Assembly (NCBI GenBank): GCA_963575745.1
Contig: CAUYUJ010015740.1
Location: 40,001-104,000, forward strand
Source: Prorocentrum cordatum
Taxonomy: Eukaryota > Sar > Dinophyceae > Prorocentrales > Prorocentraceae
Direction: 5' to 3'
Length of the DNA stretch: 64,000 nucleotides
The position numbers were made by a program, and so were the translations under genes. The notes beneath the pieces are model-generated. The model ran no database searches and was not told the origin of the DNA. It was given only the letters and a program-made list of their open reading frames with translations. Position 1 is the first letter of the stretch, and the number at the start of each line of letters is the position of its first letter. Positions 39,556-50,021 of the stretch are shown here, piece after piece.

Positions 39556-40651
39556 CACCCCGTATATGCGGATCAGAGTGAGGGGGCAGTGGGGACGTCG
39601 GCAGTTTGCAAGACTCTGGAGAAGCCCGCCGCAGGCGCCACAGTTTCACAAATTATATACAACGAGCCCGCCGCAGGCGCAGATTTCTTCGTTTAACCAA
39701 TGTGGGTAGGTCGCGGGTGGGTCGCGGGCGGGTCGCAGATGGGTCGCGGGTGGGTCGCGGGTGGGTCGCGGGGTGGGTCGCGGGTGGGTCGTCGGTGGGT
39801 CGCGGGTGTAGAGGGCAGAAAATCCACCTCATAATAATCACCCCGGCAAGCGAAGCCTTTTAGTAAACGCACACAAGGAATGAATCGAACAGGGCAGAGC
39901 TGTTTAATCAACACCCAAGGCCGTTTGGGACTTCCATTGTCGGGTCTGGGTAGTTTTTCCTCCCTTGAGGATGGGTCGCGGGGTGGGTAGCAAATGGGTC
40001 GCAGGGTGGGTCGCGGGTGGGTCGAGGATGGGTCGCGGATGGGTTGGGGTGGGTGGGGTGGGGTGGGTCGCGGGTGGGTCGCGGGTGGGTCGCGGGGTGG
40101 GTCGCGGGTGGGTCGCGGGGTGGGTCGCGGGTGGGTCGCGGGTGGGTCGGGGTGGGTCGCGGGGTGGGTCGCGGGGTGGGTCGCGGGGTGGGTCGCGGGT
40201 GGGTCGCGGGTGGGTCGCGGGGTGGGTCGCGGGGTGGGTCGCGGGGTGGGTCGCAGGTGGGATCGCGGGGTGGGTCGCGGGGTGGATCGCAAGTGGGACG
40301 ACGACGACAACAGACAACAACAACAACAACAACAACATCATCATCAACAACAACAACATCGACAACAACAGCAACAACAACAACAGCAACAGCAGCAACA
40401 ACAACATCAGCAACAACAGCAACAGCAACAATAGCAGCACCAGCAGCAACAACAACATAACCGACAACACAACCACCACCAACAAAAACAGCAGCAGCAA
40501 CAACAACCACAATCACAATCACACCCACAATAACAACAACAGCAGCAACAACAACAACGCAACAAACATAATTCTTACCACGAATTCCTCATTCAGCCAC
40601 GCGCCCAGGGACAATGAATGACCGTTCGGCACCCCCACTCTGACATGCATA
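39556..40651. mobile_element. Composite element CE, copy B, with inverted ends
   Basis: Left end CACCCCGTATATGCGGATCA then GAGTGAGGGGGCA. The right end GGCACCCCCACTCTGACATG is its complement over TCAGAGTG(A/G)GGGG. Inside: two GCCCGCCGCAGGCGC units (39628-39690), the GGGTCGCGGGT minisatellite in two blocks (39700-39815, 39965-40295) split by ~150 bp of other sequence, a long CAA/CAG tract (40299-40570), and the shared tail CCACGCGCCCAGGGACAATG, AATGACCGTTCGGC. Confidence 0.8.
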
Positions 40652-40689
40652 TCTGTATGTACATATATATATAGTCCGAAAGAGATTGC

Positions 40690-41579
40690 TCGATGTTCGA
40701 CATCCGGGGCGTCTTGGAGAACTCTTGGAAGCTCTTCGGCCATCTTGAGGTCATCTTGGGCGTTTTGGGCCACATTGCGCCGCTCTCGTCGCTTATCCGT
40801 GTCCCCTGGAGGATGTTTTTGTTGGTCAGGGTGGCTGGGGGGAGGCCCAGGAAGGCCCCGGAGGGGGGGAGGGCCCAAAAAAGGGAAGGGGAATTCGGGT
40901 CGGGCGAAAGGGGGGGATAGCAAAGGAGGGGTTTGAGAATCAGCTCGCGCAGCTGATTCTCCCGGCGCCTCCCGGCGCCGGAGGCTGCCATGTATCGAGG
41001 AAGGGGCCCCTCGGTGGGGCCGAAAGCAGCTGCATGCAGCAGATTTCGTAACCCCCCCTTTCCCAATCATCCCCTCTCGTCCGGCCCGAGGAATCCGGGA
41101 GGGTGTGCCGGCCTGGGGCCCGGGCCCTGGTACTCCGGGGTGGCCAGGCGAGGCCCAGGCTCCAGAGGGGGGGGGGGGGGGCCCAAAAATGGATGTGGGG
41201 GCCATCGGGGGCCCAGGACCGGGTACTGCGGCATATGACATAGACGCTGGGCTCTCGGCTTCCACGATGCGGACAATCTGAGCAGCACAACGGTGTCCTG
41301 CTTTCCCATCGCGCTCTTTGCATGGTGGGGGAGGAGGAGGACGAGGAGGACGACGACGAGGAGGGCGAGGAAAAAGAGGAAGAAGATGATGGGAAGTGAA
41401 GACGCACGCAGCCGCAGGGCTGTCAGGCACTGAGTGGAATGTCCCCAGGTCCTTTCGAGTTTTGAACAGGCCCGGGCCTCCACTTGCTGGATCTCCAGGA
41501 GATTCTAGATGAGTTCCCAGGGTAATTATTTCGCATGGCTCCCGGATTGCACCGCGTGGCTTTGACTCGAGGTCGGAGA
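40690..41579. other. Non-genic stretch
   Basis: A short reverse G11 part (40690-40780), an AATCAGCT..AGCTGATT hairpin near 40938-40960 next to GGCGCC repeats, and a GGA/GAC tract 41325-41390. No gene. Confidence 0.45.
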
Positions 41580-42060
41580 CCACCAAGATAGACTTGCAGG
41601 GTCCAAAGAGGGCTCACGGTCAAATAAGCCTCAAGACGGCCCAAAAGGCCCCCCGAGATGCCAAGAGGCCCAAACCGTTGATATGCCTGAGGTGTTGGAG
41701 AGGTTGAAGGGATCTCGCTGTTCCGAGCTTCCGACACTCCAAGACGGCCCAACAACAACCTCCAAGAAGCCTCCAAGATCAGCCCAAGAGGCTCCCCGAA
41801 GGGTCCCAAGAGAGCCCCAGACGACTCCAAGCCCGCTCCAGTACGGTCCAAGAGAGGGAAAGCGAAGGGGCCCTGGGGTCCTTCCCCCCGCAGATGGATC
41901 CCACTCAAACTCCCAACATGCCACAAGAGTTAGCCCAGACGGCCCCAAACGGCCCCCCAGAGACAGCCCAGAGTCCCCTCAAGAGGCCCCTTCAGAAGCC
42001 CCCAAGAGACAAACGAAGATACCCCAACAGGTATCCAAGAGGCCTCTGCCCCCCACAGCC
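41580..42060 (+). repeat. G11 array, forward, with spacer
   Basis: CCCAAGAGGCTCCCCGAAGG and similar units; spacer at 41668-41735 (CCGTTGATATGCC ... CCGAGCTTCCGACACTCC). Confidence 0.75.
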
Positions 42061-42211
42061 GAGGCCCGGTGACGGGCTGGGCCGACGGCCGGTGGACAGA
42101 TGATGAGCAGTGCGGGGTCGCAGAGCGCAACGCCTAGACTCGTCAATGGGCAGGCTTGCCCCTGCGATTCGCTTGGCCGCTCGACCACTCCGCTGGTCCA
42201 TTCATCTGCAG

Positions 42212-42598
42212 GACAGCCTGAAGCTTGAGGCCAACGATGCGGGGTGCGCGCAGCTCCTACTGTGCCGGAGGAGCGGGTGCAGGGACATGCCGGGCACCCC
42301 CTCGTGGAGGTCGGTCTTCAAGGCGATCGTGACTGATCGGTGCTGCATCGCGGAGGGCATGGCCGAAGGAAGTGCTTCAGAGGAGCTCGTGCGCACCGAG
42401 CACGCAGTGCTGCGGCAGCATGCGCGCGGGGCATGCGCGTCACCGAGCTGGACACACCGTGCACGTGTCCAGCGGCGCACATCCGAGGGGCCCCTCACCC
42501 CAGCCTCATCCTGCCGAGAGCTTGGCCCAGACGTTCCACCGGGGACACGTCGGAGCAGTAGTAGGGGGGGGAGAGTGAGGAACTTCAACGGGGTGTAG
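42212..42598 (+). CDS. Putative coding exon, unknown protein
   Basis: After a CTGCAG acceptor-like site the frame reads DSLKLEANDAGCAQLLLCRR, then SGCRDMPGTPSWRSVFKAIV and ASEELVRTEHAVLRQHARG, with CTG, AAG, GAG and GTG favoured. The open frame ends at a stop at 42598. Coding character is good to about 42450 and fades afterwards (Arg/Pro/Ser). No domain is recognised; no partner exon was found on either side. It may be an exon or a relic. Confidence 0.3.
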   Translation, partial: DSLKLEANDAGCAQLLLCRRSGCRDMPGTPSWRSVFKAIVTDRCCIAEGMAEGSASEELVRTEHAVLRQHARGACASPSWTHRARVQRRTSEGPLTPASSCRELGPDVPPGTRRSSSRGGRVRNFNGV

Positions 42599-43356
42599 GA
42601 TGATGCGCGATGTGGGGAAGGGGCGGATAAGTCTGCGTGGAGGAAACACTTACCCTCCTCTTCCTGCCTCGCATTCCTCGCGGATCCTCCCTCACTCCGC
42701 CTACGCGACTTCTCCGGCTGCAGCTGCCCAGCGCCGCGAATGTTGGGCGAATGACCCGAGCGGGACCTCAGCACGCATCGGGATAAGTTCTTTTTGTTAG
42801 CCGACAAAAAGTCGCCAAGCGCGTCCTAATCAATGCTAGCAACTACCGCGCAGAGAAGGTGGAGAATGACGTGACCAGAGCGGCGGAGAAGGCAGGGTAA
42901 GGGAGGAGAGGCAAGAGTGGGAGAGTGGGAAGAGAGGAAAAGAGGGGATGGGATGGATGCGTGAAGCGGAGAGAGGATGGGATGGGGGGATGGTGCCCGC
43001 CTCGATGGGCCTAGCCACAAACGGGTCGACCTCGCTGCCGAGGTCGCACCCCCTTCCGCCGACTGCGCAGCACGCGCGTGGGCAGTCTATGCCCCGTCTC
43101 GTCGAATGGCTTGCTCGCGGCAGCCCTTACCAGCCCGGAACATAACCCTATCCCTAAGCTGGGCATCGCCTCATCACGATGCCAATCTTAGGGATTCCCT
43201 CAGCTTTTCGGGGCGCCTCCCCAAGACTGTCCTCGCCTTTGGGCGTGTCAATCTTAGGGACAGGCATGAGTTCGAGGCTGGTGAATCCCCCCCCCCAATT
43301 TGACAAGGCAAGTGCGTGGCCAGTCGCCAACCCCGCTGGGAGCCTGACCCGCTGAC
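42599..43356. other. Non-genic stretch with a hairpin
   Basis: At 43151-43194 CCCTAAG and GGCATCG pair with CGATGCC and CTTAGGG. CAATCTTAGGGA is repeated at about 43249. The rest is unremarkable. Confidence 0.45.
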
Positions 43357-43758
43357 ATGGGGGCGACCAGGGCGCGAGCCGTGCCACCGCCACGGCGGCG
43401 CAGACCGCCCGCCGCGCCGACCCCCGACGGCGCAGCGCGGCGCAGCACCGTGCTGCAACCACCGTCGCCAGAGGCCCTACCTCAGGACTGCGGTTGGAAG
43501 CCTTCGCTTCGGGTGTCCTTGGCGGCGGACCAGAGCCACCCCTCGCTCATGGCCTGGCTCCGCCGCGAGGGACCCACGACCACTCTGCAAGCGGGTGCCG
43601 TGTCGCTCCGTTCCGCGGGGCAGGTGGCCGGGAGAATCGTCGCGTGTCGCGCGCCGAATCGTGGTAGGCTTGAGCCGGCGGCGCGGCATGCCCCACAACC
43701 GCTCTCGATCGCGTGCGTGCCCGGAGCCGGGCGACGGCTGCAGCCGCATTGGAGCTGA
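43357..43758 (+). CDS. Weak coding candidate, unknown protein
   Basis: A 133-codon frame. The part from about residue 42 (PQDCGWKPSLRVSLAADQSH, then PSLMAWLRREGPTTTL) has coding-like codons and ends in a TGA at 43756-43758. The N-terminal third is Arg/Pro-rich and doubtful. No domain, no upstream SL. Confidence 0.2.
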   Translation: MGATRARAVPPPRRRRPPAAPTPDGAARRSTVLQPPSPEALPQDCGWKPSLRVSLAADQSHPSLMAWLRREGPTTTLQAGAVSLRSAGQVAGRIVACRAPNRGRLEPAARHAPQPLSIACVPGAGRRLQPHWS

Positions 43759-43789
43759 GGCAGCAAGACTCCCCGTAGATACAGGACAG

Positions 43790-44350
43790 TTTTTTAATAC
43801 ATGGGATTTTTTGGTAAAACAATACGATTAAAATATATGCTTAATTAATGAATACATGTAGGCGTGAACTCATCGTCGTTTTAATACCAAATCCCTGTTT
43901 TTTCTTACATGATCCGCACGCGGAGCATGTATTCAAAACGGCACTGTACAAGTGCCACGGACGAAAACACATATTTTCAGAACGACGCAGTCCCAACATG
44001 GTTCATTTACGCAAGAAGATCAGACCACCGAAACTTTCCACTGACATACCCTTGATATTCCCGAGAGACGTTACGAACCGTTCAAGCTGTTCATGACACG
44101 CAGGGGATCACAGCAGACATCTGCAGTATAGCATTCAGTTCAACAGAAAGCACGCACGCTGAAACAGAAATAACACTTCATCCCAAACAAAAATGATATC
44201 GACAACCCAACATCAAAACATGAGACGTAAGGAATTGCAACATCGGAAACGTTCACATTGAAACATCATGTGTGCACAAACGCTGAATTCTGGAAGACCA
44301 ACGGCAAACATGAAACTTTGAATGCTTTATCTACGGTGAAAATGTACCAT
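43790..44350. other. AT-rich island
   Basis: About 560 bp clearly AT-richer than both neighbours, with TTAATTAATGAATACATG and long A/T words and no microsatellite. It includes an 82-codon frame (43848-44096, plus) of no recognised family. It may be a fragment of an AT-rich UTR, of foreign or of organelle origin. Confidence 0.5.
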
Positions 44351-44514
44351 TCAATGTTGGACAACCGCCGACCTCCGCTTGCTGGCGGTGAGAAGGCGTG
44401 TGAGATGATTGGTTGTCCCCCTCCCTCTTTCCTCCTCCCCCAGGCTTCAGAATCCTCGGCGCACCCCCGCAGACCCCGGAGCTTCCATATCTGCCTTCCG
44501 TGGCCTCAAAGACG

Positions 44515-44850
44515 TTCCAAGATGGTCCCGCATCGCAGAACGATTGGCCCAAAAGGGGCTCCAAGACGCCAGAAGACGCCTTCGAGATGCCCCGAGCTTT
44601 CCCAAGGGGGCCCCGAAAAGCACACTTCAAGTGTTTGTCGTTGGTTATTACTTGTTTCTGGGGTTCTCTTCTTCTCGAGCTCCCGACGCCAACACTGCCG
44701 GCCCAGGAGGCCCCGTAGACCGCCCCAAAACTGCCCACGAGGCCCCAACGAGGGCCCCAGGACGGCCCAAGAGGGTTCCAAGACGGCTCAAGGAGGGGCC
44801 CAAGACGGCCACAGATAGCCCCAAGAGGGCCCCAAGGGATGCGAAGAGAG
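44515..44850 (+). repeat. G11 array, forward, with spacer
   Basis: GGCCCAAAAGGGGCTCCAAG-type units; spacer at about 44610-44700 ends TCGAGCTCCCGACGCC. Confidence 0.75.
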
Positions 44851-44902
44851 AAACCACGCACCCCAAATCCGATCTTTCCACCCCAAGGGGCTTCCAAAAT
44901 GC

Positions 44903-45063
44903 CCTCCTCCTCCTCCTCCTCCTGCTCCTCCTCCTGCTCCTCCTCCTCCCCTCCTCCTCCTCCCCCTCCCCCTCCCCCTCCTCCTCCTCCTCCTCCTCCT
45001 CCTCCTCCTCCTCCTCCTCCTCCTCCTCCTCCTCCTCCTCCTCCTCCTCCTCCTCCTCCTCCC
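44903..45063. repeat. CCT microsatellite tract
   Basis: 160 bp of (CCT)n, the centre nearly pure. Confidence 0.95.
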
Positions 45064-46030
45064 AGAAAGGAGGCCCCACGGCGGCCCCCAGAACGCTTCC
45101 AAACTGCCTGCAGGAGGCTCCGCCACGCCCCCAAACGGCTCCCAACGCGCCCACAAAAATCCCCACGTAGTGACCAAGCAGCCCACGACGCCTCAACCGT
45201 GGACTCCACGTCTCTTCTGGGGGTCGGCGGAATGACGCGAGCCTCTTGGGAATCTGCCACCGTGCTTCTGGCACGAGGTAGACTGCCCCAAGGCTGATGC
45301 ACCACTGAGAGGTGGAGGCCATGCTGCTGCTACAACCACAAGCCGTAGGTCTTGTAAGGCCCGAGTCAGCCGTTTCCCAGGGCGTCTTGGGCCGTCCTGG
45401 GCCGCACTGGGGCTTCCTAGGCTGGCTCCCGTAGATTGTTGGGTGCTTTCTGCGGGTGCTCTGGACGCCGTGACAGATCGGTCGAGGAAAGCCTAGACTC
45501 GCGGAAACATCGCTCAACGACGCTGTCAGTGGCCTCCAGATGGCCCAAAACGCCTCCAAGACGCCCCAAAGAGGCCTCAGGAGGCCTCCAAAGAGGGCCC
45601 CAAGAGGCCAAAATCATTGAGTTCCCTTCGGTCGTTGAACGGTTTTGGCGTTCTCGCCTTTTCGGCTTCCCGACGCTCCCAGGCGGCCCTAGAAGCCCCC
45701 AAGACCGCCCGAAGACGGCCCAAAAAGCCTCCAGAAGGGGGGCCCACAACAGCCCAAGCGGGCCCCAAGACAGCCCAAGAGGCGGCCAAAACTGCCCAAA
45801 AGCTCCACGACGGCTCCGACAGGGGCCTAACCAAGGGACCACGAACCGAACATCCAAGCCGTCCGCCTTGAGATGCTTCCAGGATACCCAAAGAAGTGCC
45901 CAAGAGGCCCCATGAGGCCCCAAAGAAGCCCCCAAGAGGCCCGATGAGGCCCCCAACAAGCCCGAACGAGACCCCAATAAACCCACAAACGGCCCCCTAA
46001 GAGACGTCCAAACTGCTTCTAAATAGGCCC
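45064..46030. repeat. G11 arrays, both orientations, with spacer
   Basis: A short reverse part near 45380-45420 (GCGTCTTGGGCCGTCCTGGG) and a long forward part 45535-46030 with a spacer at 45610-45670 (TTGAGTTCCC ... CTTTTCGGCTTCCCGACGC). Confidence 0.75.
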
Positions 46031-46175
46031 CGGAGAAGCTCCCAACAATATCCCATCGAACATCCAGTGGGGGTGTTATGCCCACAAACCAGGCGCGGTG
46101 GCAGGATGGGCCGCAAGTCGTTCGACTATATTGCAACCACGATGTTCATAACATGGCAAACATAGGCTAGCCAAT

Positions 46176-46745
46176 GTAGGCCTATGCCGTGCAATGTACG
46201 TAATGCAAGACTACGTTGTGCAATATACGTTGTGCAATATATATATATATATATAGGGTGCAATCTGCGTGATGCAACCCACCTTGCCGAATTTGAAACT
46301 GTCAGCTCCGCTGCTCGCGAAATCATCCCACCGACCCAACCGCAACTGTTTTTGCAACACCCAGACGGCGGTGATTGCGATGCCTGCTTGGAGCTGGCTG
46401 GCGCGTCGTTGCGGCCGCCGCGTTAGCGCGCGCAGGTTCGTGCGCAGAGCGGCAAGCTAGCCTGGCGCGACCGATGCGGCCGCGGTGGCGCTGACCGCTG
46501 GGCACACCCCAACGCGTCTCCCAAGCCGCGCTGACGCGCGGGCACGTCACTGCGAGTCGGTGACTCGAACGGGCGCGGTATCATGGCGACATCGACAATG
46601 GCATACAACGATGCTGGTGACCACGGCGACGATGACGACGGCAAGGCTGATGACGGCGCCGACAGTGATCACGCCGGCCACGATGATGCTGCCCACGCGT
46701 CGGCGGCCAAAGTTTTGGAACCATTTCGACATGTGCGCGCGGCCG
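46176..46745 (+). repeat. Dispersed repeat family R10, copy 2
   Basis: Starts with GTGCAAT/TACGT oligomers and a TA tract (46236-46255), then CCGCAACTGTTTTTGCAA, a GAGTCGGTGACTCG part, GGCGCGGTATCATGG and CACGCGTCGGCGG. On the minus strand a frame with GSIIVAGVITVGAVISLAVV parallels copy 1. Confidence 0.7.
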
Positions 46746-46789
46746 ACGGGCGCGAGGGCCAGGCATGGTATTATTTGACAGGGATCGTG

Positions 46790-47100
46790 CCCCTCCTCCA
46801 GCGCGCGCAAGAGCGTTCGAATGATTCCGACACGCGCGCGCGAGAGGCCCTTTTGGTCGCGTTTGGTGAATATGTAGGAAAAAATGGTTGTCTAACGAAC
46901 CCGCAAAAGCTCGCAAACCTTTCCTGCGACAAGTCATGCTGCAAAACCGAATGTTGTATAGGTGTTCGGGGAACTCTGTCTTGCAATCCTTACGAAGCCC
47001 CCTAAACATCCGTCAAGCGTGCGCGCGGACGCGCGCGTGCGCGTGTCGTCCTGTTTGGTTCCCCACGGGGTTCTTACAACATGGTAACTTTTGGTAAACG
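46790..47100 (+). repeat. R13-type block
   Basis: GCAAGAGCGTTCGAATGAT, CGAGAGGCCCKTTTGG, TGGTTGTCTAACGAACC-type and GTCGTCCTGTTTGG parts shared with 22150-22600. Confidence 0.65.
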
Positions 47101-47271
47101 ACTGTGCGTGAATTGGATTACTTGACGGAAATGATGGGAGGAAACCTGGCTTGATTGGGAAGGTATAGTTCATATTCAATATGAACGATGGGGTATGGCC
47201 ATATTTCAATTGCAAGTCCCCAAATGGAGCCAGAAATTGGGGTATTCTGAATTCCATGTGGGAAAGCAGAA

Positions 47272-47600
47272 TCAACGTGGCTCAATTTATATGGTGTTGC
47301 GCAATCTACGTGGGGCAACCTATATGGTCAACCTACGTGTTGTAGTTCACCTTGCAGAACTTGAGGCTGTCGATTCCACTGCCAACGCCATCACCCCACC
47401 GACCCGCACGCAACTTGGTTTGCAAAACCCATGCGGCGGAGATTGCGATGACTGCGTTGGTGGCCGCGTTAGCGCGCGCAGGTTCGCGCGCAGAGTGGCC
47501 AGCGCTGGCCGCTGGGTACTCCCCCGCGCCTCTCGCAGGCCGCGCTGACCTGCGGGCACTTCACTTCGAGTCGGTGGTTCGGGCGGGCGCGGTATCATGG
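47272..47600 (+). repeat. Dispersed repeat family R10, copy 3
   Basis: Lacks the GACGGC-rich end; has GCGCAATCTACGTGGGGCAA, CGCAACTTGGTTTGCAAAAC, CCATGCGGCGGAGATTGCGA and GGCGCGGTATCATGG. Confidence 0.7.
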
Positions 47601-48107
47601 ACTTTCTTCGCACCGCAAATTTGGGCATTGCGAGGCCAACGCTGTGTTTCAACGTTTTTCGTCGCTTTCTCGCGCCGTAGATAATGATTAGCCCTTACAG
47701 AGGGCGCCACAACTATCTGTGAGGACCTGGGGGCACCAGGCACAGAGGGCGCCACAGCCTATGGCAACCCGGCCGACCGATTCGGTCCCCAAATCCCGCC
47801 CCCCACACCGTCGGCGGCAAAAGGCCCGCGCGTTGGGGAGTTGGGTGGGCCCGCTGCGGCGCTCTTGTGCGAGCGCACGCGGTCTCGGAGGGCTTGCGGA
47901 TTGCCGCTCGCCTTTTATGAACGTCCTCGTTTCAAACACCCAAGCAACACCACTAAACTTCACACCAGCACGTACAAACAACATGCAGCGTATGCTAGGT
48001 AAGCGTATCCCTGGACCATACCAACTTTGACGAACCAATCTTGTTTTCGATCGACGAGACCTGTTGCACGAGGACTGAACACAAAGGAGACCCTTGAACA
48101 CAGTCGG
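47601..48107. other. Non-genic stretch
   Basis: CAGAGGGCGCCACA occurs twice (about 47699 and 47742). No gene. Confidence 0.4.
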
Positions 48108-48285
48108 CCCGTATCATATGGATGCGCTGTCAGGATGCAAGGGGCCTTGGACGCCCATTTCTAAACTTTTCGAGCGGGGCGCGGCCAACGGAAGTGACCA
48201 AGGATGGATCGAGGAGGCAAGGATGCAAGGGTACCCTTGGGAAGGTTGTTCATCCATACTATGCGGGTTGACTGCATGCGACTGC
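48108..48285 (+). repeat. Dispersed repeat family R1, copy 2
   Basis: CGGCCCGTATCATATGGATG, GGGCCTTGGACGCCCAT, GAGCGGGGCGCGGCCAACGG, GGGTACCCTTGGGAAGG and ACTATGCGGGTTGACTG. Confidence 0.85.
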
Positions 48286-48960
48286 ACACTGGGGGAACAC
48301 ATGCCTGTCTAATGACAAAGCCTGCTGCCATCACATTGTTTCTCTCCCTGACCAAGTTTCGAACTGCGAAATGTGCGTCGCGAGTAAAGAGATCAAACAC
48401 AACATGACTTCCAACTGCCATTGATGAATGACATGTGATTTCCCCAGGAGGTTGTGCAACGACGTGTCGTCGAAAGATGTCATCGGCAAGTCACGCGTCA
48501 TTGTGAAGTACCATGGGGCAAACATGTGGCACCGGCACATGCTATGGGGAACTAGTGTGTCATTGAAGCATGGCGTTGGGAAGCGAGCCTGTGTTTTTAC
48601 ATTTGTCGCGCCGAAATGTTCACCAGTGACCCACCATTTTGCTTATATTGTCCTCGCCTCGCAAATTCTGTCACTGATAAAGCACCCTTTTGTTGAACTC
48701 CGTAGTCGTGCCGCAGACATTGTCACAGAAAAACCATGTGTCATTGAACAGTGCCATGACGAAAATCTGTGGAAATAAGGTGTCATTGAAAAATGCCATT
48801 GGGAAATTGAATGAAGCTTTGAGCTTTGATTGCCTCGGGAGATGGGCAGCGTCATTGGGGAATGGATTTGCATTCTTCCGATGTTAATTAACATGGACTT
48901 GATTTGTAATGTTTTGAAATACGTGATGGTTTATGCGAGATCACCGCCTCAGCAGTCGAC
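48286..48960. repeat. Low-GC stretch with GTGTCATTGAA repeats
   Basis: GTGTCATTGAA(C/A/G) recurs near 48550, 48737 and 48780 with diverged ATGCCATTGGGAA parts. No gene; the 116-codon frame here shows no family. Confidence 0.5.
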
Positions 48961-48964
48961 GAAC

Positions 48965-49135
48965 ACACAAAGACACAAACTGACACTTTTCGAGGCCAGG
49001 CCGGATCTCTTGGATCGGCGCTGGATCCCCCTCCCAGGCTCGCGCGGGACGCGCCAGGGGCGGCGCCAGAGGCGCCGCCAGGAGGAGCGCCGATTCAAGA
49101 AATCCGCGCAGAACTCCGACAATTTTTCTGGCTGT
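48965..49135. mobile_element. Foldback element FB1, degenerate copy
   Basis: Shares GGATCGGCGCTGGA, CGCGCCAGGGGCGGCGCC, GAGGCGCCGCC and AAGAAATCCGCGC with the two good copies; the outer arms are eroded. Confidence 0.65.
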
Positions 49136-49340
49136 GCAATTACTCGCTCCCCGAAGCCTGGTGTAAGCCCGCGCCCTGGCTCACGCGCACGAGACCTTCA
49201 CGTTCCGGGCGTGCTCTCCGCCGCCCGCGGCTGCCTCCCCGCAGCCGCGCCCGTCCTTCCCCCGCTGTGCCTCACTGGGCCCCGGAGCGTCCTTCAGCCG
49301 CGCCGACCGCGCCCCTGGCCCAAGTCGCTGCTGACTGCAA

Positions 49341-49503
49341 TGAAGGGGCCCTGGGACACACACATAGATAGACACAAAGAACAGAATGCACCATATTTTC
49401 CCACACTCTCTGGGTTCTTGTCTTCCCAACCAACTCTCGTATTTTCAAATATTCCCTGGGGAATCGACGATCCATTGTGCCTGCATGTTTTTCCCCCTCT
49501 GGA
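49341..49503 (+). repeat. Dispersed repeat family R8, copy 4
   Basis: TGAAGGGGCCCTGGGACACA, CTCTGGGTTCTTGTCTTCCC and GGGGAATCGACGATCC in family order. Confidence 0.8.
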
Positions 49504-49565
49504 AGCACATTCCCCGAAGCCACCCCCCCCTGGCGACCCGCGCGGCCAACGCCAGGAGCTCAGAA

Positions 49566-49770
49566 TAGGGGAACAACAAGTGACACAAACATACAAACTC
49601 GGAAGCCCGCGCGGATTTCTCGGATCGGCGCTGGACCCCCCTCCCTGGCGCGCGGAGCGCGCCAGGGGCGGCGCCGGAGGCGCCGCCGGGGGGCCCCATC
49701 GCCGATCCGAGAAATCCGCGCGGGCCTCCGAGTTTTTATGTTTATGCTTCTGCCACTTTTTTGTTCCCCT
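49566..49770. mobile_element. Foldback element FB1, copy 1 (T-shaped fold)
   Basis: Ends TAGGGGAACAACAAGTG and the imperfect complement CACTTTTTTGTTCCCCT. The arms continue through AAACTCGGA and CCGCGCGGATTTCTCGG to GGATCGGCGCTGG. The top carries two separate GC hairpins, CTGGCGCGC-GGA-GCGCGCCAG and GGCGGCGCC-GGA-GGCGCCGCC. Non-coding. Confidence 0.85.
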
Positions 49771-50021
49771 GCCGACGCCGACCTGGCGCGCTGCCCCGCG
49801 CCGGGAGCTCGGGCGGCCCGGCACCCGCAAGCCTCGGGCCTCCCTTCGGCCCACCAGCCCCGCGCCTCGCGGGTCGTGCGAGGCGCGCCTCGCGCCCTCG
49901 CGCCGCCCCCCTGGGGTGGGGCAGCTCTCCGGCCCGCGCGGCGAGGCGCCACCGCCCGCGCGCCCCCGCGGGCGAGCGGGCGCGTCGCGGGGGCCGCGGT
50001 GCCCGAGAGGGACTCCCTGAA
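49771..50021. other. GC-rich spacer
   Basis: About 250 bp, GC-rich, between the two FB1 copies. No gene. Confidence 0.4.

Noticed and set aside
40519-41586. 355-codon minus frame rich in Pro
   Set aside because: Covers a CAA tract, element end and GGA/C-run sequence; no domain or consistent codon use.
43143-43160. CCCTATCCCTAAG as telomere-like repeat
   Set aside because: Not a tandem run of the CCCTAAA type; part of a local hairpin.
48830-50020. 396-codon plus frame
   Set aside because: Crosses two foldback elements and one R8 copy; a repeat artefact.
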